From Aeromicrobium marinum DSM 15272 (GTDB taxonomy: Bacteria; Actinomycetota; Actinomycetes; Propionibacteriales; Nocardioidaceae), in contig NZ_CM001024.1 of assembly GCF_000160775.2 (NCBI RefSeq), forward strand, positions 347,016 through 411,015: a stretch of DNA of 64,000 bases, given 5' to 3'. Position numbers and translations under genes: made by a program. The number at the start of each line of letters is the position of its first letter. Within the stretch, counting starts at the first letter, position 1. Shown piece by piece: positions 46,369 to 55,325 of this stretch. The notes under the pieces were generated by a model that saw only the letters and a list, made by a program, of their open reading frames with translations, had not been told where the DNA came from and did not search any database.

Positions 46369-47522
46369 CAGAGGGCACCTTCCTGCATCGCATAGGACAC
46401 GAACGCGGCGTTGGCGCCGTTCCCGCCGGACATCTGCACGATCCGCTGGCGGGTCTCCCCGTCGGGGATGTGCCAGTCGTCCTGCACGGTCAGCGCGCAC
46501 CAGTCGCCGGGTCGCACCGAGGCGATGTCGGGGGCCCCGTCACGCTCCCAGTGCACGGTGGTGGTCCGCAGCGGCCTGGACCCGACCTGCTGGCGGCCGG
46601 CCGCGTGCGACTGCAGGGTCGACCGTTCAGACACGGTGTCGGTCGACCTTGCCTCAGCATCCAGTGCCGGCCACCCGCGCGAGACCAGGAAGTCGGACAC
46701 CGCCAGCTCCACCGGCCGTCCCTCCCCGGCGCCCCGTCCGGCCGCGAACGTGCGATCCGCGAGCATCGTCCCGTCGGTCTCGACCTCGATGTTGTGCACG
46801 CCGGCGCGGACCGGCCTCACGTCGAGCACATGGTCCGGCCCGTTCTGGGTGACCATCGACTGGGTCGCTTCAGTGCCCGTCCGCATGATCCAGCGGACGA
46901 ACTTCTTGCCCGACACGTCCACCAGCGTCGGGGCGAACTGGATCTCCGGGCCGTCGATGACCTCGGTCAGCTGCTTCAGTCGCTCGCCGGCGTTGCCGAG
47001 CTCGTGCGCGGGGTAGTTCCGCTCGTGCGGTCCGGTGCCGAGGCTGTCGCGGTCGGGGAGAATCACCGGGACCGACTGGGGGAACGCGGCGACGACCTCT
47101 GTCACGATGTCGACGGCGATCTGGGCGAGGCTCCCCGCGAACGTCAGCGTCCGGCTCTCCTCGACCAGCGAGGACAGGACCCGGGCGAGGAGCTTGCGGT
47201 GGTCGAAGTACGTCCACAGGCCGAAGGCCGCGATCGTCAGGGTTGCCGTCGAGTAGTCGTAGGAGGTGCGCCAGATGGGCCCGCCCTCGATCGCGACCTC
47301 GTTGCCGTTGCCGTCGTCGTAGGTCACGACCAGGCACCGCTTCCCGACCGTCGAGTCGGCGTGATTGGTCGGCCACTCACCCGACGACAGAGGGAAGCTG
47401 CCGCGGATCGTGCCAGCGCCTGTGCAGGGTGCGGTCCAGGTCATCGCGACGAGGTCGACCTCGGTCAGGGGCCCGCCGGTGACCAGGTCGCCGTGGTAGC
47501 AGCGATACCTGGGGGAGGTCAC
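46368..47522 (-). CDS. Minor tail protein (Gp37-like)
   Basis: A 384-residue protein that starts TSPRYRCYHGDLVTGGPLTEVDL, as in minor tail proteins of the siphovirus Gp37-like group. It contains GPIWRTSYDYSTATLTI and a middle part of mixed strands and helices. GTG at 47522 overlaps the upstream stop by 4 bases. Likely part of the tail tip or baseplate. Confidence 0.75.
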   Translation of the reverse strand: MTSPRYRCYHGDLVTGGPLTEVDLVAMTWTAPCTGAGTIRGSFPLSSGEWPTNHADSTVGKRCLVVTYDDGNGNEVAIEGGPIWRTSYDYSTATLTIAAFGLWTYFDHRKLLARVLSSLVEESRTLTFAGSLAQIAVDIVTEVVAAFPQSVPVILPDRDSLGTGPHERNYPAHELGNAGERLKQLTEVIDGPEIQFAPTLVDVSGKKFVRWIMRTGTEATQSMVTQNGPDHVLDVRPVRAGVHNIEVETDGTMLADRTFAAGRGAGEGRPVELAVSDFLVSRGWPALDAEARSTDTVSERSTLQSHAAGRQQVGSRPLRTTTVHWERDGAPDIASVRPGDWCALTVQDDWHIPDGETRQRIVQMSGGNGANAAFVSYAMQEGAL

Positions 47523-48586
47523 GGTGCGATCCACTGCGCCGTCATGAGGGGTCGACGATCGGCGACTGTCAGGATCGTGTTGCCGCCGCTGCGCTCGTTG
47601 TACATCTGCATCGTCGCGAAGTCGCCCACGTTGAGACGGCGATGGACCTCCACCTGAGCTGTCTGCTGAGCAGTGCCGGTGGTGATGCCAAGCCGCACGG
47701 GGGTGCCGTTGACGGAGATCTGCGCCCCGGTCACAGTCGTGGGACTGTTCCAGCCGCCGGTGGCGCTCAGGCGATAGACGCCGGCGACCTTCGCCGTCAG
47801 GCGTCCGGGGTTGCCAGCGCTCCACATGCCGGCCGGGTCCTCGTCAACACCGGTGAATGGGACCTCGTAGGTCCCGACCGCCGTTGGTGCCGGGTCCAGC
47901 GCCAACGACCGGAACGCCGATACAACGGGGCCTGCACCGTCGTCGACCCACACGCTCGCGGGGTCGTACCGCTGGATCCCGCCCGTGTCCAAGCGGAGCA
48001 CCCGGGTCCCGACCACGGGGGTGATCGTGGCGCGCTCCGCGAGAGTGCGGACAGGGATCGGCGCGCCCCTCGCGACCGTCCACCGGTGCGTCTGGGTGAT
48101 GTCGGCGGCGTTCGTCGCAGCGTCCGCAGGCTGCACCAGGGACTGCGCGAGCGCCAAGGCTCCCGCGGGGATCGCCGGCACAGCAGGGACCGGGTTCGGC
48201 GAACCCTGGGTGACGCCCAGCTCGGCGATCGGGTCAGTCTCCGATCCGCCGTCGCCGGAGATCCGACGCTGCCGGATCCAGATCACGTCGATGCGGGGGT
48301 TCGACCCGGGAGGCGCTGTCGACTCCACGATGGTCGTGCCAGTCGTCGCGACGAGCACAGGCCCCTCGACGACCGCGACCAGAGCCCGGACGCTGTACGT
48401 CGGCGGTGAGGTGGCCGAGGTGCCGGACACGATCGCGACATCGGAGTCGCGGAACACCCCGAGCCGCACGTCCGCGGAGTCGCCGCTGTTCAGCGACAGG
48501 AGGCCGGAGATGTCACGGCGGACGTCGGACGCGAGCGCACCGAAGCTGGGGCCCTCAGCCGCCGGGAATCCCTGGTTCATCGACAT
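47519..48586 (-). CDS. Minor tail protein
   Basis: A 355-residue protein. The first half has NSGDSADVRLGVFRDSD and a linker rich in Pro (SPNPVPAVPAIPAG); the last about 130 residues look like a C1q/TNF-like jelly roll (GVYRLSATGGWN, VHRRLNVGDFATMQMYNERSGG), typical of phage receptor-binding heads. ATG at 48586. Confidence 0.7.
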   Translation of the reverse strand: MSMNQGFPAAEGPSFGALASDVRRDISGLLSLNSGDSADVRLGVFRDSDVAIVSGTSATSPPTYSVRALVAVVEGPVLVATTGTTIVESTAPPGSNPRIDVIWIRQRRISGDGGSETDPIAELGVTQGSPNPVPAVPAIPAGALALAQSLVQPADAATNAADITQTHRWTVARGAPIPVRTLAERATITPVVGTRVLRLDTGGIQRYDPASVWVDDGAGPVVSAFRSLALDPAPTAVGTYEVPFTGVDEDPAGMWSAGNPGRLTAKVAGVYRLSATGGWNSPTTVTGAQISVNGTPVRLGITTGTAQQTAQVEVHRRLNVGDFATMQMYNERSGGNTILTVADRRPLMTAQWIAP

Positions 48587-48597
48587 GTGCGGTCTCC

Positions 48598-49461
48598 CTA
48601 GAAGTAGGTCGGGTAGACGCGGCCGGTGAGCACCGCATCAGTGGCAGCCGAAAGCGGCTCGAACAGGAACTCCCGCTGGCTGTACGGGGGGATCGTGGGG
48701 ATGACCGGCATCCGCAGCCCGGTCGTCACGTCGGCTCCGTCACCGCGAGTCGCGCGCCCGGTAGCGGTGTGGATGAGGACCGACGCGCCCTCCACCAGGG
48801 ATCCGGTGAAGTCGGTCGCCGACCCGGTCGTCACATCCAGGATCCGGAACCCGTCCACGGGCCCCACCACCTCGAACGTCGGCCACGCGGTCTGCGGGCC
48901 GGCGTTCTCCAGCAGGATCGACGCCGCCACCGGCGGTGCCCCGAAGTCGATCTGTCCCGACGGGTGACCGAACATCGGGAACCTGAGTCCGGCGCCCGCG
49001 GGCGGCATCGCGAAACCGGTCGACGCCGACTGCTCCGGCCCATACCGGTAGGGGTCGGGGGAGAACAGCTGCAGCCTGTACGAGAACGTCCGGTCCGAGG
49101 TCGGGATGATCGCGACCCGCGCGGCTCTACGCACGCGGGCGGACAGCAGCTCGGTGCCCGCGTGCTGCAGGGTCAGGGTGCCGTACGCGCCGCCTGCGAG
49201 GATCCGCCCGAACAGCTGCTGCTCTTCGACGGCTGTCGCGTGGTCGGGGCAGGTGACGGCGCCTTCGATGACCGGCTCCAGTCCGCGCATGTACGCCGGG
49301 GTCTCGAAGGTGCCGTGCCGTTCGGGGCGGCCCGGGCTGGTGGTCTCGAGGCTCGCGCCCTCGTCCCACCCGGACACGGCCGTGACCTTGCGGATGACAC
49401 CGGAGTCGAGCTTGGTGCGTAGCTCGAAGTCCTCGACGGTCGCGTGCAGGCACTCGGTCAT
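48598..49461 (-). CDS. Distal tail (Dit-like) protein
   Basis: A 287-residue protein. Its place just after the tape measure and the split layout, with an N-terminal ring domain (TPAYMRGLEPVIEGAV, LFSPDPYRYG) and C-terminal beta sandwich, are those of distal tail proteins. ATG at 49461 overlaps the tape measure stop (ATGA). Confidence 0.75.
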   Translation of the reverse strand: MTECLHATVEDFELRTKLDSGVIRKVTAVSGWDEGASLETTSPGRPERHGTFETPAYMRGLEPVIEGAVTCPDHATAVEEQQLFGRILAGGAYGTLTLQHAGTELLSARVRRAARVAIIPTSDRTFSYRLQLFSPDPYRYGPEQSASTGFAMPPAGAGLRFPMFGHPSGQIDFGAPPVAASILLENAGPQTAWPTFEVVGPVDGFRILDVTTGSATDFTGSLVEGASVLIHTATGRATRGDGADVTTGLRMPVIPTIPPYSQREFLFEPLSAATDAVLTGRVYPTYF

Positions 49462-52214
49462 GACGACATCGCCCACAGGACGCTCTGGCCGACCTTGTTC
49501 CCGAGCTCGTGGGGGTCCTGGCCGGGCATCGTGGTGACGTCAACCTGCACGGTGTTCCCTCCTGCGACAGTCGGAGCCGGGGGCATCGGGGTGCCGGTGG
49601 CTGCTGTGGCGGTGGGGCGTGGGGCGTAGGCCGCGGCGGCCGACTGGAAGGACTGGTCCCAGGCGTTGCTGTTGTCGCCCATGCCGAGGCGCTTGCCGGT
49701 CTCGACCCAGATCTCGCGCGATCGGGCCCACTTCGCCGGCGACAGGGGGATGTACGCCTCGCCGCCGGTCTCCGGCTCAGCCCAGTGGCGGTTGGCGCCA
49801 GCGGGGGCGATCTGCGCGACGTGGTTCTCGCGCATGCCGCCGTTGGCGTAGAACTCGTCCTTCGCGAAGTCGAGCACTCCACCGTTCGACTCCCGGATAC
49901 CTGTCGCAGCGGACACCGCGAGACCCATGAGCCCGGTGCGGCTAGCGTTCGCGATGTCCGCCTTGATCGAACCCAGGACGAAGTTCCAGTTGTTCGCCTT
50001 CGTGAGGTTGGCCGTCGTCTCAACGGAGCGCGGGATCTGCCCCAGCTGGTCAGCCAAGGCGGCCGCCTCATCAGCGGTGTAGCCCATCTGAATCGCGGTG
50101 TTGATGAACGATTCGCGCTGTGTTGCAAGGGCCGAATCGAGCTCGGCCGATGACGCCCCCGCGTCGTCCATCGCCTGCACATTCGCCAGGTTTGCCCCAG
50201 CCAGGTCGTTGAGCGCACTGACTGCGTTGCGCGACGACTCTGCGTTGAGATCGACAGCACCTGACTGTTCGCGGACGACCTGCGCGCCATCAGAGATGGC
50301 CTCGTTGGCCGCGAGCTGAGCCTCGACTGCAGCGATCTCGGCGTTGCTGGCGGCCAGCGCAGCATCTGCGGCGGCGATCCACGCGTCGACCTGCTCCTCC
50401 AGTGACTGGGTGACAGCCCGTGCGCTCTCACTAGTGGTCCGAGACTGGTTGTCCACGTCCTTGAGCGCCGCGGTGTAGCCAGGGAGGACTTCCTCGATCC
50501 GCTCCGCGGAGAAGCCCTGCTCCCGCATCCGCTCAGCGATGAGGTCGAAGCCAGCAGCGGCCTGACCGAGGTTGCCCGACCCGACCATCCCGGCCAGCGC
50601 CTCATCGACCCGCTCGAACGACTGCCTCGCGAGGTCGGCCTTGTCGTCGTACAGGAACAGGTTCGACGCCTTGGCGATCCAGTCACCGGCGCTGCGGTCA
50701 AGGCTCTGGATCGCATCGTCGAGACCACGGATCTCGTCACCGGTGCCAGCGAGCGGGTTGCCGAACGCCTCGCTCTTGAACAGCTCCTCGAGCGACTGGC
50801 CGGCGATGCTGGAGCCATCAGCGATGTCCAGCAGAGCGGACTCGAAGTCTTCGAGTCCTGCGATCGCCGAGTCGGGGATGATCGAATCGGCAATCTGCCA
50901 GGCTGCGAACGCCGCCCCGGCGACACCGGCAGCCTTGCCGACTCGGCCGAGGATGCCGACCGCACGCTGACCCGAGGGTCCCAGCTCCTTCAGCGCCTCG
51001 CGGGTCTCGATGATCCGCGGCAGCATCAGGATGAAACCACCCGCTGCAAGCGAGCCGACACCGGCGAGCCCGGTGAGCACAGCTACGGTCCCCTGTACGG
51101 GGCCCGGCAGGTCCTGGAAGGCGCGCATCAGGTCGGCAGACTCGTTGAGCAGGCCGGTGAAGATGCCTCCGCCCTCGGTGCCGACGAACGGCTCAGCGAG
51201 CGCGGACGACAGGTCGCGCCACGCTGCCTTGACCCGGTCCATGGCGCCGGCGAAGGTGTTCTTCACGTTGTCCGCAGCTCCGTCGAACCGCTCGGACATG
51301 CCGGCGGCCAGGGCGTCGAGCGCAGCTGTCGCGTCGAGGGCGCCAGAGGAGATGTCGTCGCGGATCTGCGCGCCGGTCTTGCCCATCTGGGAACCGATGA
51401 GCTCGGCCGCGTTGACGCCGCGGTTGCCGAACTCGTTCAGGTCTTCAGCTGTCACCTTGGACGAGGACTGGATCTTCGACATCGTCGCGACGATCCCGGC
51501 GATGTCGTCGTTCGAGCCGCCGGCCGCGGCCACGGCGTTCTGGATCGCATCGAGGTAGGGGACGACCTTGCGCGCTTCGATGCCGAAAGCCAGCATCTGC
51601 TGCTGCGCGGTGATGAACGTCGACTTCGCGAACGGCGACGTGCGGGCGAAATCGTCGAGCCGGTCCATCTGATCGGCGGCGGCCGACGACGACCCCAGGA
51701 GAGAGGTCAGCGCGGCCCGGGAGGTCTGCTGCAGCGTGTTGTACGCGATGCCGGTCTTGAGCGCCGCAATGCCGAGTCCGGTGATCGCAGTGCCGGCCGC
51801 GACCAGGCCGACACCGGCGCGCTGCCACGCGACCTGGTTGTCCTCGACCGACGCCGTCAGCCGGCCCATAGCGGTCGAGGAACGATCCGCGGCGTCCTCG
51901 ACCCGGCCCTCGGCCTGGGCGACGCCGAGAGCAGCAGCCGCGGAGTCCTGACGGGCCTTGGAGACCCTCTGCTCCGCTGAGACCAGTTGTGACGTCGACG
52001 CAGTGCCCTTGGCGCGGATCTCCTCGAGGCGCAGCTCGGCCAGGCGCAGCGAGGCGGCGGCTTCGGCCTGACGCTTCTGCGCCTTCTCGAGCATCTCTGC
52101 GGCGCGCTGGCCGGCCTTGCCGAGGTTCTCCGCGGCCTTCCCGGCGCGCTCCATGTCGCGCTCGTACTGGCCGATCTCGGCGCGGAGCCTGACGGAGACG
52201 TCGCGTTCGGTCAC
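49458..52214 (-). CDS. Tail tape measure protein
   Basis: A 918-residue protein with long helical coiled-coil parts (ERDMERAGKAAENLGKAGQRAAEM), two hydrophobic segments (VGLVAAGTAITGLGIAALK; GLAGVGSLAAGGFILML) and the mid motif DDFARTSPFAKSTFITAQQQML that is common in tape measures. At about 0.15 nm per residue it predicts a tail of roughly 140 nm. GTG at 52214 is preceded by GGGAGACGG. A rightward lipoprotein gene starts just upstream. Confidence 0.93.
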   Translation of the reverse strand: MTERDVSVRLRAEIGQYERDMERAGKAAENLGKAGQRAAEMLEKAQKRQAEAAASLRLAELRLEEIRAKGTASTSQLVSAEQRVSKARQDSAAAALGVAQAEGRVEDAADRSSTAMGRLTASVEDNQVAWQRAGVGLVAAGTAITGLGIAALKTGIAYNTLQQTSRAALTSLLGSSSAAADQMDRLDDFARTSPFAKSTFITAQQQMLAFGIEARKVVPYLDAIQNAVAAAGGSNDDIAGIVATMSKIQSSSKVTAEDLNEFGNRGVNAAELIGSQMGKTGAQIRDDISSGALDATAALDALAAGMSERFDGAADNVKNTFAGAMDRVKAAWRDLSSALAEPFVGTEGGGIFTGLLNESADLMRAFQDLPGPVQGTVAVLTGLAGVGSLAAGGFILMLPRIIETREALKELGPSGQRAVGILGRVGKAAGVAGAAFAAWQIADSIIPDSAIAGLEDFESALLDIADGSSIAGQSLEELFKSEAFGNPLAGTGDEIRGLDDAIQSLDRSAGDWIAKASNLFLYDDKADLARQSFERVDEALAGMVGSGNLGQAAAGFDLIAERMREQGFSAERIEEVLPGYTAALKDVDNQSRTTSESARAVTQSLEEQVDAWIAAADAALAASNAEIAAVEAQLAANEAISDGAQVVREQSGAVDLNAESSRNAVSALNDLAGANLANVQAMDDAGASSAELDSALATQRESFINTAIQMGYTADEAAALADQLGQIPRSVETTANLTKANNWNFVLGSIKADIANASRTGLMGLAVSAATGIRESNGGVLDFAKDEFYANGGMRENHVAQIAPAGANRHWAEPETGGEAYIPLSPAKWARSREIWVETGKRLGMGDNSNAWDQSFQSAAAAYAPRPTATAATGTPMPPAPTVAGGNTVQVDVTTMPGQDPHELGNKVGQSVLWAMSS

Positions 52215-52234
52215 GGTCCGTCTCCCGTCTGTAG

Positions 52235-52240
52235 TTGAAT
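52235..52240 (+). promoter_or_regulatory. -10-like TTGAAT before the lipoprotein moron
   Basis: TTGAAT ends 7 nt before the ATG at 52248; TAGTTG three bases upstream is an alternative. No Shine-Dalgarno sequence is present. Confidence 0.35.
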
Positions 52241-52247
52241 GGCTTGG

Positions 52248-52586
52248 ATGAGGACCTCAGTTGCGGCCGTTATCGCTCTTCTCGCGCTGTCCGCGTGCGG
52301 CAGCGAGAGCGATGAGGAGCCTCAGGAGAGCGCTTCGGATCGCAAGAAGACGGATGCCATCGCGGCATGCCAGAACGCTGTGCTCGACAGGTTGAAGGCG
52401 CCCTCGACTGCGGACTTCGTCTCTTCGAGCGCTGTTGGTGCCTTCGTGGTCAAGGTGAAGGGCGAAGTTGACGCTCAGAACCCCATGGGAGCGATGGTTC
52501 GCAGCAGCTACGAGTGCGATGTGCTCTTCGACTCGGAGAACAATGTCCGACCCGACGACATCACCGTCAACGTCGTGCAGCGCTAG
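52248..52586 (+). CDS. Prophage lipoprotein (moron), candidate superinfection exclusion
   Basis: A 112-residue lipoprotein on the strand opposite to the late genes. Signal peptide with lipobox LSAC (Cys17), acidic linker (ESDEEPQESASD), then a small domain with NAVLDRLKAPSTADF and GEVDAQNPMGAMVRSSYECD. This domain is common in small phage and actinobacterial secreted proteins. It has its own start signal, and its third codon positions are more AT-rich than those of neighbours. Lipoproteins made by lysogens in other phages block DNA injection by related phages. It lies between the tail chaperones and the tape measure. The ATG at 52239 is an alternative start. Confidence 0.75.
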   Translation: MRTSVAAVIALLALSACGSESDEEPQESASDRKKTDAIAACQNAVLDRLKAPSTADFVSSSAVGAFVVKVKGEVDAQNPMGAMVRSSYECDVLFDSENNVRPDDITVNVVQR

Positions 52587-52897
52587 GAGCGCTTGACGTA
52601 CGCCGGATCCGGCACCACCCGGAACCTCACCCCCGGCTCAGGCGGAGACTGCTTCGCCTCCAACTCCTTCGCCCGACACCCCGCACACACCACCGGCTGC
52701 ACCAGATACCAGCCCTCACGGTCCGGGTCCTGCGCCTGTGCGGCGTCATTCCCGCACCCGTCACACAGCGACCGCTCGTACAGCAGCAACGACTTCGACA
52801 GCTCCCGATCCCGCTCACTCCACGGCCCCGCAGCCTCCGCATGCCCCAAGAACACCGTCGGCCGCTCACCCCACGCCCTGGCAGCCTGCAGGGCCAC
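52583..52897 (-). CDS. Tail assembly chaperone, second frame (made by -1 frameshift)
   Basis: Open for 104 residues from the GTG at 52897, but real translation most likely enters from the first chaperone gene by a -1 shift at 52933-52939. The fused frame then reads LAEHLGGRPDLIVALQAARAWG, the classic start of the T part of tail assembly chaperones. Two CxxC-like pairs (CDGCG, CAGC) could bind zinc. The fusion would be 353 residues. It overlaps the convergent lipoprotein stop by 4 bases. Confidence 0.85.
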   Translation of the reverse strand: MALQAARAWGERPTVFLGHAEAAGPWSERDRELSKSLLLYERSLCDGCGNDAAQAQDPDREGWYLVQPVVCAGCRAKELEAKQSPPEPGVRFRVVPDPAYVKRS

Positions 52898-52899
52898 GA

Positions 52900-53643
52900 T
52901 CAGGTCGGGTCGTCCTCCGAGGTGCTCGGCGAGAAAGGGGCCGGAATCACCGGCTCCTCACTGGTCGCCTGCTGGGCGGCGTTCAACAGACCCGTGAACT
53001 GCTTCTCACCGATCTGCGCCCGCAACGCCCGCAGCTGCGCGATCGTGACCACCGGGACATCGCCGTCGGCGGTCCGGGTGGCGCCGCTGCCGATCGTCAC
53101 CGACACCACGACCCGGCGGATCAGCCGCAGGTTCAGCTCGTCCAGGTACGCCGCGATCTCCTCGCGGTAGGCCGGCACCTTCGCCTCGTACGCGGCCAAC
53201 GCCTTGGCGTACTTCCGGACCGCCACCGTGTGGGACTTCTTCTGCGCCTCGGTCGGCTTCTCCGGCAGCACCGGCTCGACCGGCTTCTCCATCTTCTCCG
53301 GCTCCACCAACGGGGCCAGGTCCTCCGACTCGTCGCCGGCGCGCACCGCATCCCAGTCGGCGTCCGACACTGCCCGGACGACCCACGTGGACTTCGACTC
53401 CATCCACTCGTCGTAGACCGCCTGCAGGTCCTTGCGGATCCGGGACGCCTCGGACCCGCCCATCGACTCACCCGGCGACTCAACCGCCGTGGCGATCGCG
53501 AGGTCACGCTCGAGCTGCTGGTAGGTGGCGTACAGGCCCGCCTTGCCGTAGATCACGACGGACCGCTTCGACACGGTCGCGCCGGCGATCCAGTCGTCGA
53601 ACGACGACGCGAACTCGTCACGGATGCTGGGGGTGGTGGTCAT
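52900..53643 (-). CDS. Tail assembly chaperone, first frame
   Basis: A 247-residue acidic helical protein (PSIRDEFASSFDDWIAG, EKPTEAQKKSHTVAVRKYAKAL, LNLRLIRRVVVSVTIG). Together with the following frame it forms the G/GT chaperone pair that coats the tape measure during tail assembly. ATG at 53643 has GGAAGG 8 nt upstream. It ends SEDDPT. Confidence 0.88.
   Translation of the reverse strand: MTTTPSIRDEFASSFDDWIAGATVSKRSVVIYGKAGLYATYQQLERDLAIATAVESPGESMGGSEASRIRKDLQAVYDEWMESKSTWVVRAVSDADWDAVRAGDESEDLAPLVEPEKMEKPVEPVLPEKPTEAQKKSHTVAVRKYAKALAAYEAKVPAYREEIAAYLDELNLRLIRRVVVSVTIGSGATRTADGDVPVVTIAQLRALRAQIGEKQFTGLLNAAQQATSEEPVIPAPFSPSTSEDDPT
52933..52939 (-). other. Programmed -1 ribosomal frameshift slippery site
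   Basis: On the minus strand the bases read C CCT TTC in the frame of the first chaperone (X XXY YYZ). After slipping by one the next codons are open into the second frame with no stop until 52583. The shift happens 12 codons before the end of the first frame. Confidence 0.85.
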
Positions 53644-53730
53644 GCGGGTTCCTTCCACGGGGTCACGGGATCACGGGAGTTCCCTGCCCGGCGCGCTCCC
53701 GTGTGGCGCGCCGGGCAGAGTCAGGGGGGC

Positions 53731-54240
53731 TCAGGCGCCGGCGACCAGGAGCTTGTCCAGGACGGCGCGCTGCACGCCCAGGGGGATCACCCGGCGGATG
53801 AACCCGGTGCGCTCCGACGGGGCCTGCGGGTTGTCGGTGAGGACCTCGAAGTACGAGTAGCCCTGGCCGACCGCGCCGGCGGCGTCGTGCTCGGGGCCCT
53901 CCCGCTCGACGATATGCAGCAGGGTGCCCTTGAGCTTCGTGGCGTCCCAGGCGACGTCGTTGGTCTCGTCGGCGAGGCCGTCGCCGTCGAGGTACCGGAA
54001 CACGGTCATCATGCCCTCGTAGTTCGAGCGGCCGTAGACGGTCGCGTTGCCGCCCTCGCACATCTCGGACTGGTTGACGGTGTCCGAGCCGACCGGGGTC
54101 AGCCGGTACTCGCCGGCCATGATCCGGCACTCGAGGCGCAGGCCGGCGTCGAACTCGGCATCGGTGATCGCTGCGGGGTCGGCGGGCGGACCGTCGAGGA
54201 CGACGACGGCGATCCGCTCGTCAGAGAGCTGCTTCGGCAT
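53731..54240 (-). CDS. Major tail (tube) protein
   Basis: A 169-residue protein located just before the chaperones, where the tail tube gene lies in siphoviruses. It has strands and turns typical of tube proteins (LRLECRIMAGEYRLTPVGSD, TVFRYLDGDGLADE, LLHIVEREGPEHDA, GYSYFEVLTDNPQ). ATG at 54240. Confidence 0.82.
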   Translation of the reverse strand: MPKQLSDERIAVVVLDGPPADPAAITDAEFDAGLRLECRIMAGEYRLTPVGSDTVNQSEMCEGGNATVYGRSNYEGMMTVFRYLDGDGLADETNDVAWDATKLKGTLLHIVEREGPEHDAAGAVGQGYSYFEVLTDNPQAPSERTGFIRRVIPLGVQRAVLDKLLVAGA

Positions 54241-54246
54241 GTCTGT

Positions 54247-54489
54247 TCACTCCTTGTCGCCGGCGGCCGGCGTGTCGGTGTTGGTGGTGCGGCTGGTGCC
54301 GCGGCCGGGCCGCTTCGGCTCGGTGATCTGGGCGCCCTCGGCCGGCTGGGCCGGTTCGGTGACCGTCTTGTTCTTCGACGGGATGCGGGCGATGCGCTTG
54401 CCCAGGACGGGGTGGTCGATGTGGTGCTCGGGCACCAGGTACGGGAGCTTCTTCCCGGTCTTGGTGTCGTAGGCGTCGACGAATGCCAT
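54247..54489 (-). CDS. Small phage protein before the tail tube gene
   Basis: An 80-residue protein: FVDAYDTKTGKKLPYLVPEHHIDHPVLGKRI, then a disordered Pro/Thr/Lys-rich tail. Proteins of this type are common next to phage tail genes; role unknown. GGAGG 4-5 nt before the ATG. Confidence 0.7.
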   Translation of the reverse strand: MAFVDAYDTKTGKKLPYLVPEHHIDHPVLGKRIARIPSKNKTVTEPAQPAEGAQITEPKRPGRGTSRTTNTDTPAAGDKE

Positions 54490-54528
54490 GGCGTCCTCCT
54501 GGACGGTGAAGGGGTGGTGGTTGGTGGA

Positions 54529-54978
54529 TCAGGTGGAGACGGTGAACTCGAACCAGAGCGTCAGGAACAGGCGGCCCGGGGTCTCGCCGCGCTCGACCGT
54601 CGCTGTGCCGGCGGTGAACCCGAGCGGGAACTTCAACGTCGACACGGACACGTCGAGCCCTTCGGGGGCGGCGGGTCGCCAGCGCTGCAGCAGGTCCTGC
54701 ACGTCGTCGACGAGCGGCATCAGCTTGTGGCGCCAGCCTGCGACGCACTTGACCATCGGCCGGAGCACCAGGGAGTCGTCGCAGTCCGCGAGGGTGAGCA
54801 TCGTGGACGGGCCGCCACCGGACGGCTGGTAGACGGCGTACGGCTTGACCACACCGGGCGCGTTCGGCTCTGACGGCGGCGTCACGGGGACGATCACGTC
54901 GAACACCTCGACGCCGGTCAGCGTCCGCAGCCGGGTCAGGATCTGGGTGTCGAAGTGGTCGCGGGGGATGGTCGGCAT
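54529..54978 (-). CDS. Tail terminator-like protein
   Basis: A 149-residue protein (TIPRDHFDTQILTRLRTLTGV, YAVYQPSGGG, GRLFLTLWFEFTV) at the place of the tail terminator/completion protein. ATG overlaps with the preceding gene's end with a 1-nt gap. Confidence 0.75.
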   Translation of the reverse strand: MPTIPRDHFDTQILTRLRTLTGVEVFDVIVPVTPPSEPNAPGVVKPYAVYQPSGGGPSTMLTLADCDDSLVLRPMVKCVAGWRHKLMPLVDDVQDLLQRWRPAAPEGLDVSVSTLKFPLGFTAGTATVERGETPGRLFLTLWFEFTVST

Positions 54979-54979
54979 G

Positions 54980-55324
54980 TCAGAGCTTCGGCATCTGCTC
55001 GATGGCCTGGACGAACCCGGGCGCACGGCGGTCGAACGCCGGCGCCATGAACGGCTGCGCGGGCATCACGTCCGTGCCCTTCTCGATGAACCGGCCGTAG
55101 TCCGCCGTCGGCCCGATCGTGGAACCGAGGCCGTCGGGGTCGATGTCCGACCCGATCGAGCCCATCAGGTTGCCGGTGTCGACCGCGACGATGATCTTCG
55201 CGTCGGCCTCGATGTCGAACGTCGTCTTCGCCACGATCAGCGGGACGAGCCGCTTGGCCTTCTTGCCGGCGTTCTTCATGTCCGACGCGATCACCTGAAG
55301 GCCGTCGAACTCGAACGACGCCAT
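54980..55324 (-). CDS. HK97 gp10-like head-tail joining protein
   Basis: A 114-residue protein with VAKTTFDIEADAKIIVAVDTGNLMGSI and a C-terminal TADYGRFIEKGTDVMPAQPFMAPAF, the hallmark YxxxxExGT...PQPFMxPA of HK97 gp10-like proteins. It sits in the head-tail junction block. Confidence 0.9.
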   Translation of the reverse strand: MASFEFDGLQVIASDMKNAGKKAKRLVPLIVAKTTFDIEADAKIIVAVDTGNLMGSIGSDIDPDGLGSTIGPTADYGRFIEKGTDVMPAQPFMAPAFDRRAPGFVQAIEQMPKL

Positions 55325-55325
55325 G

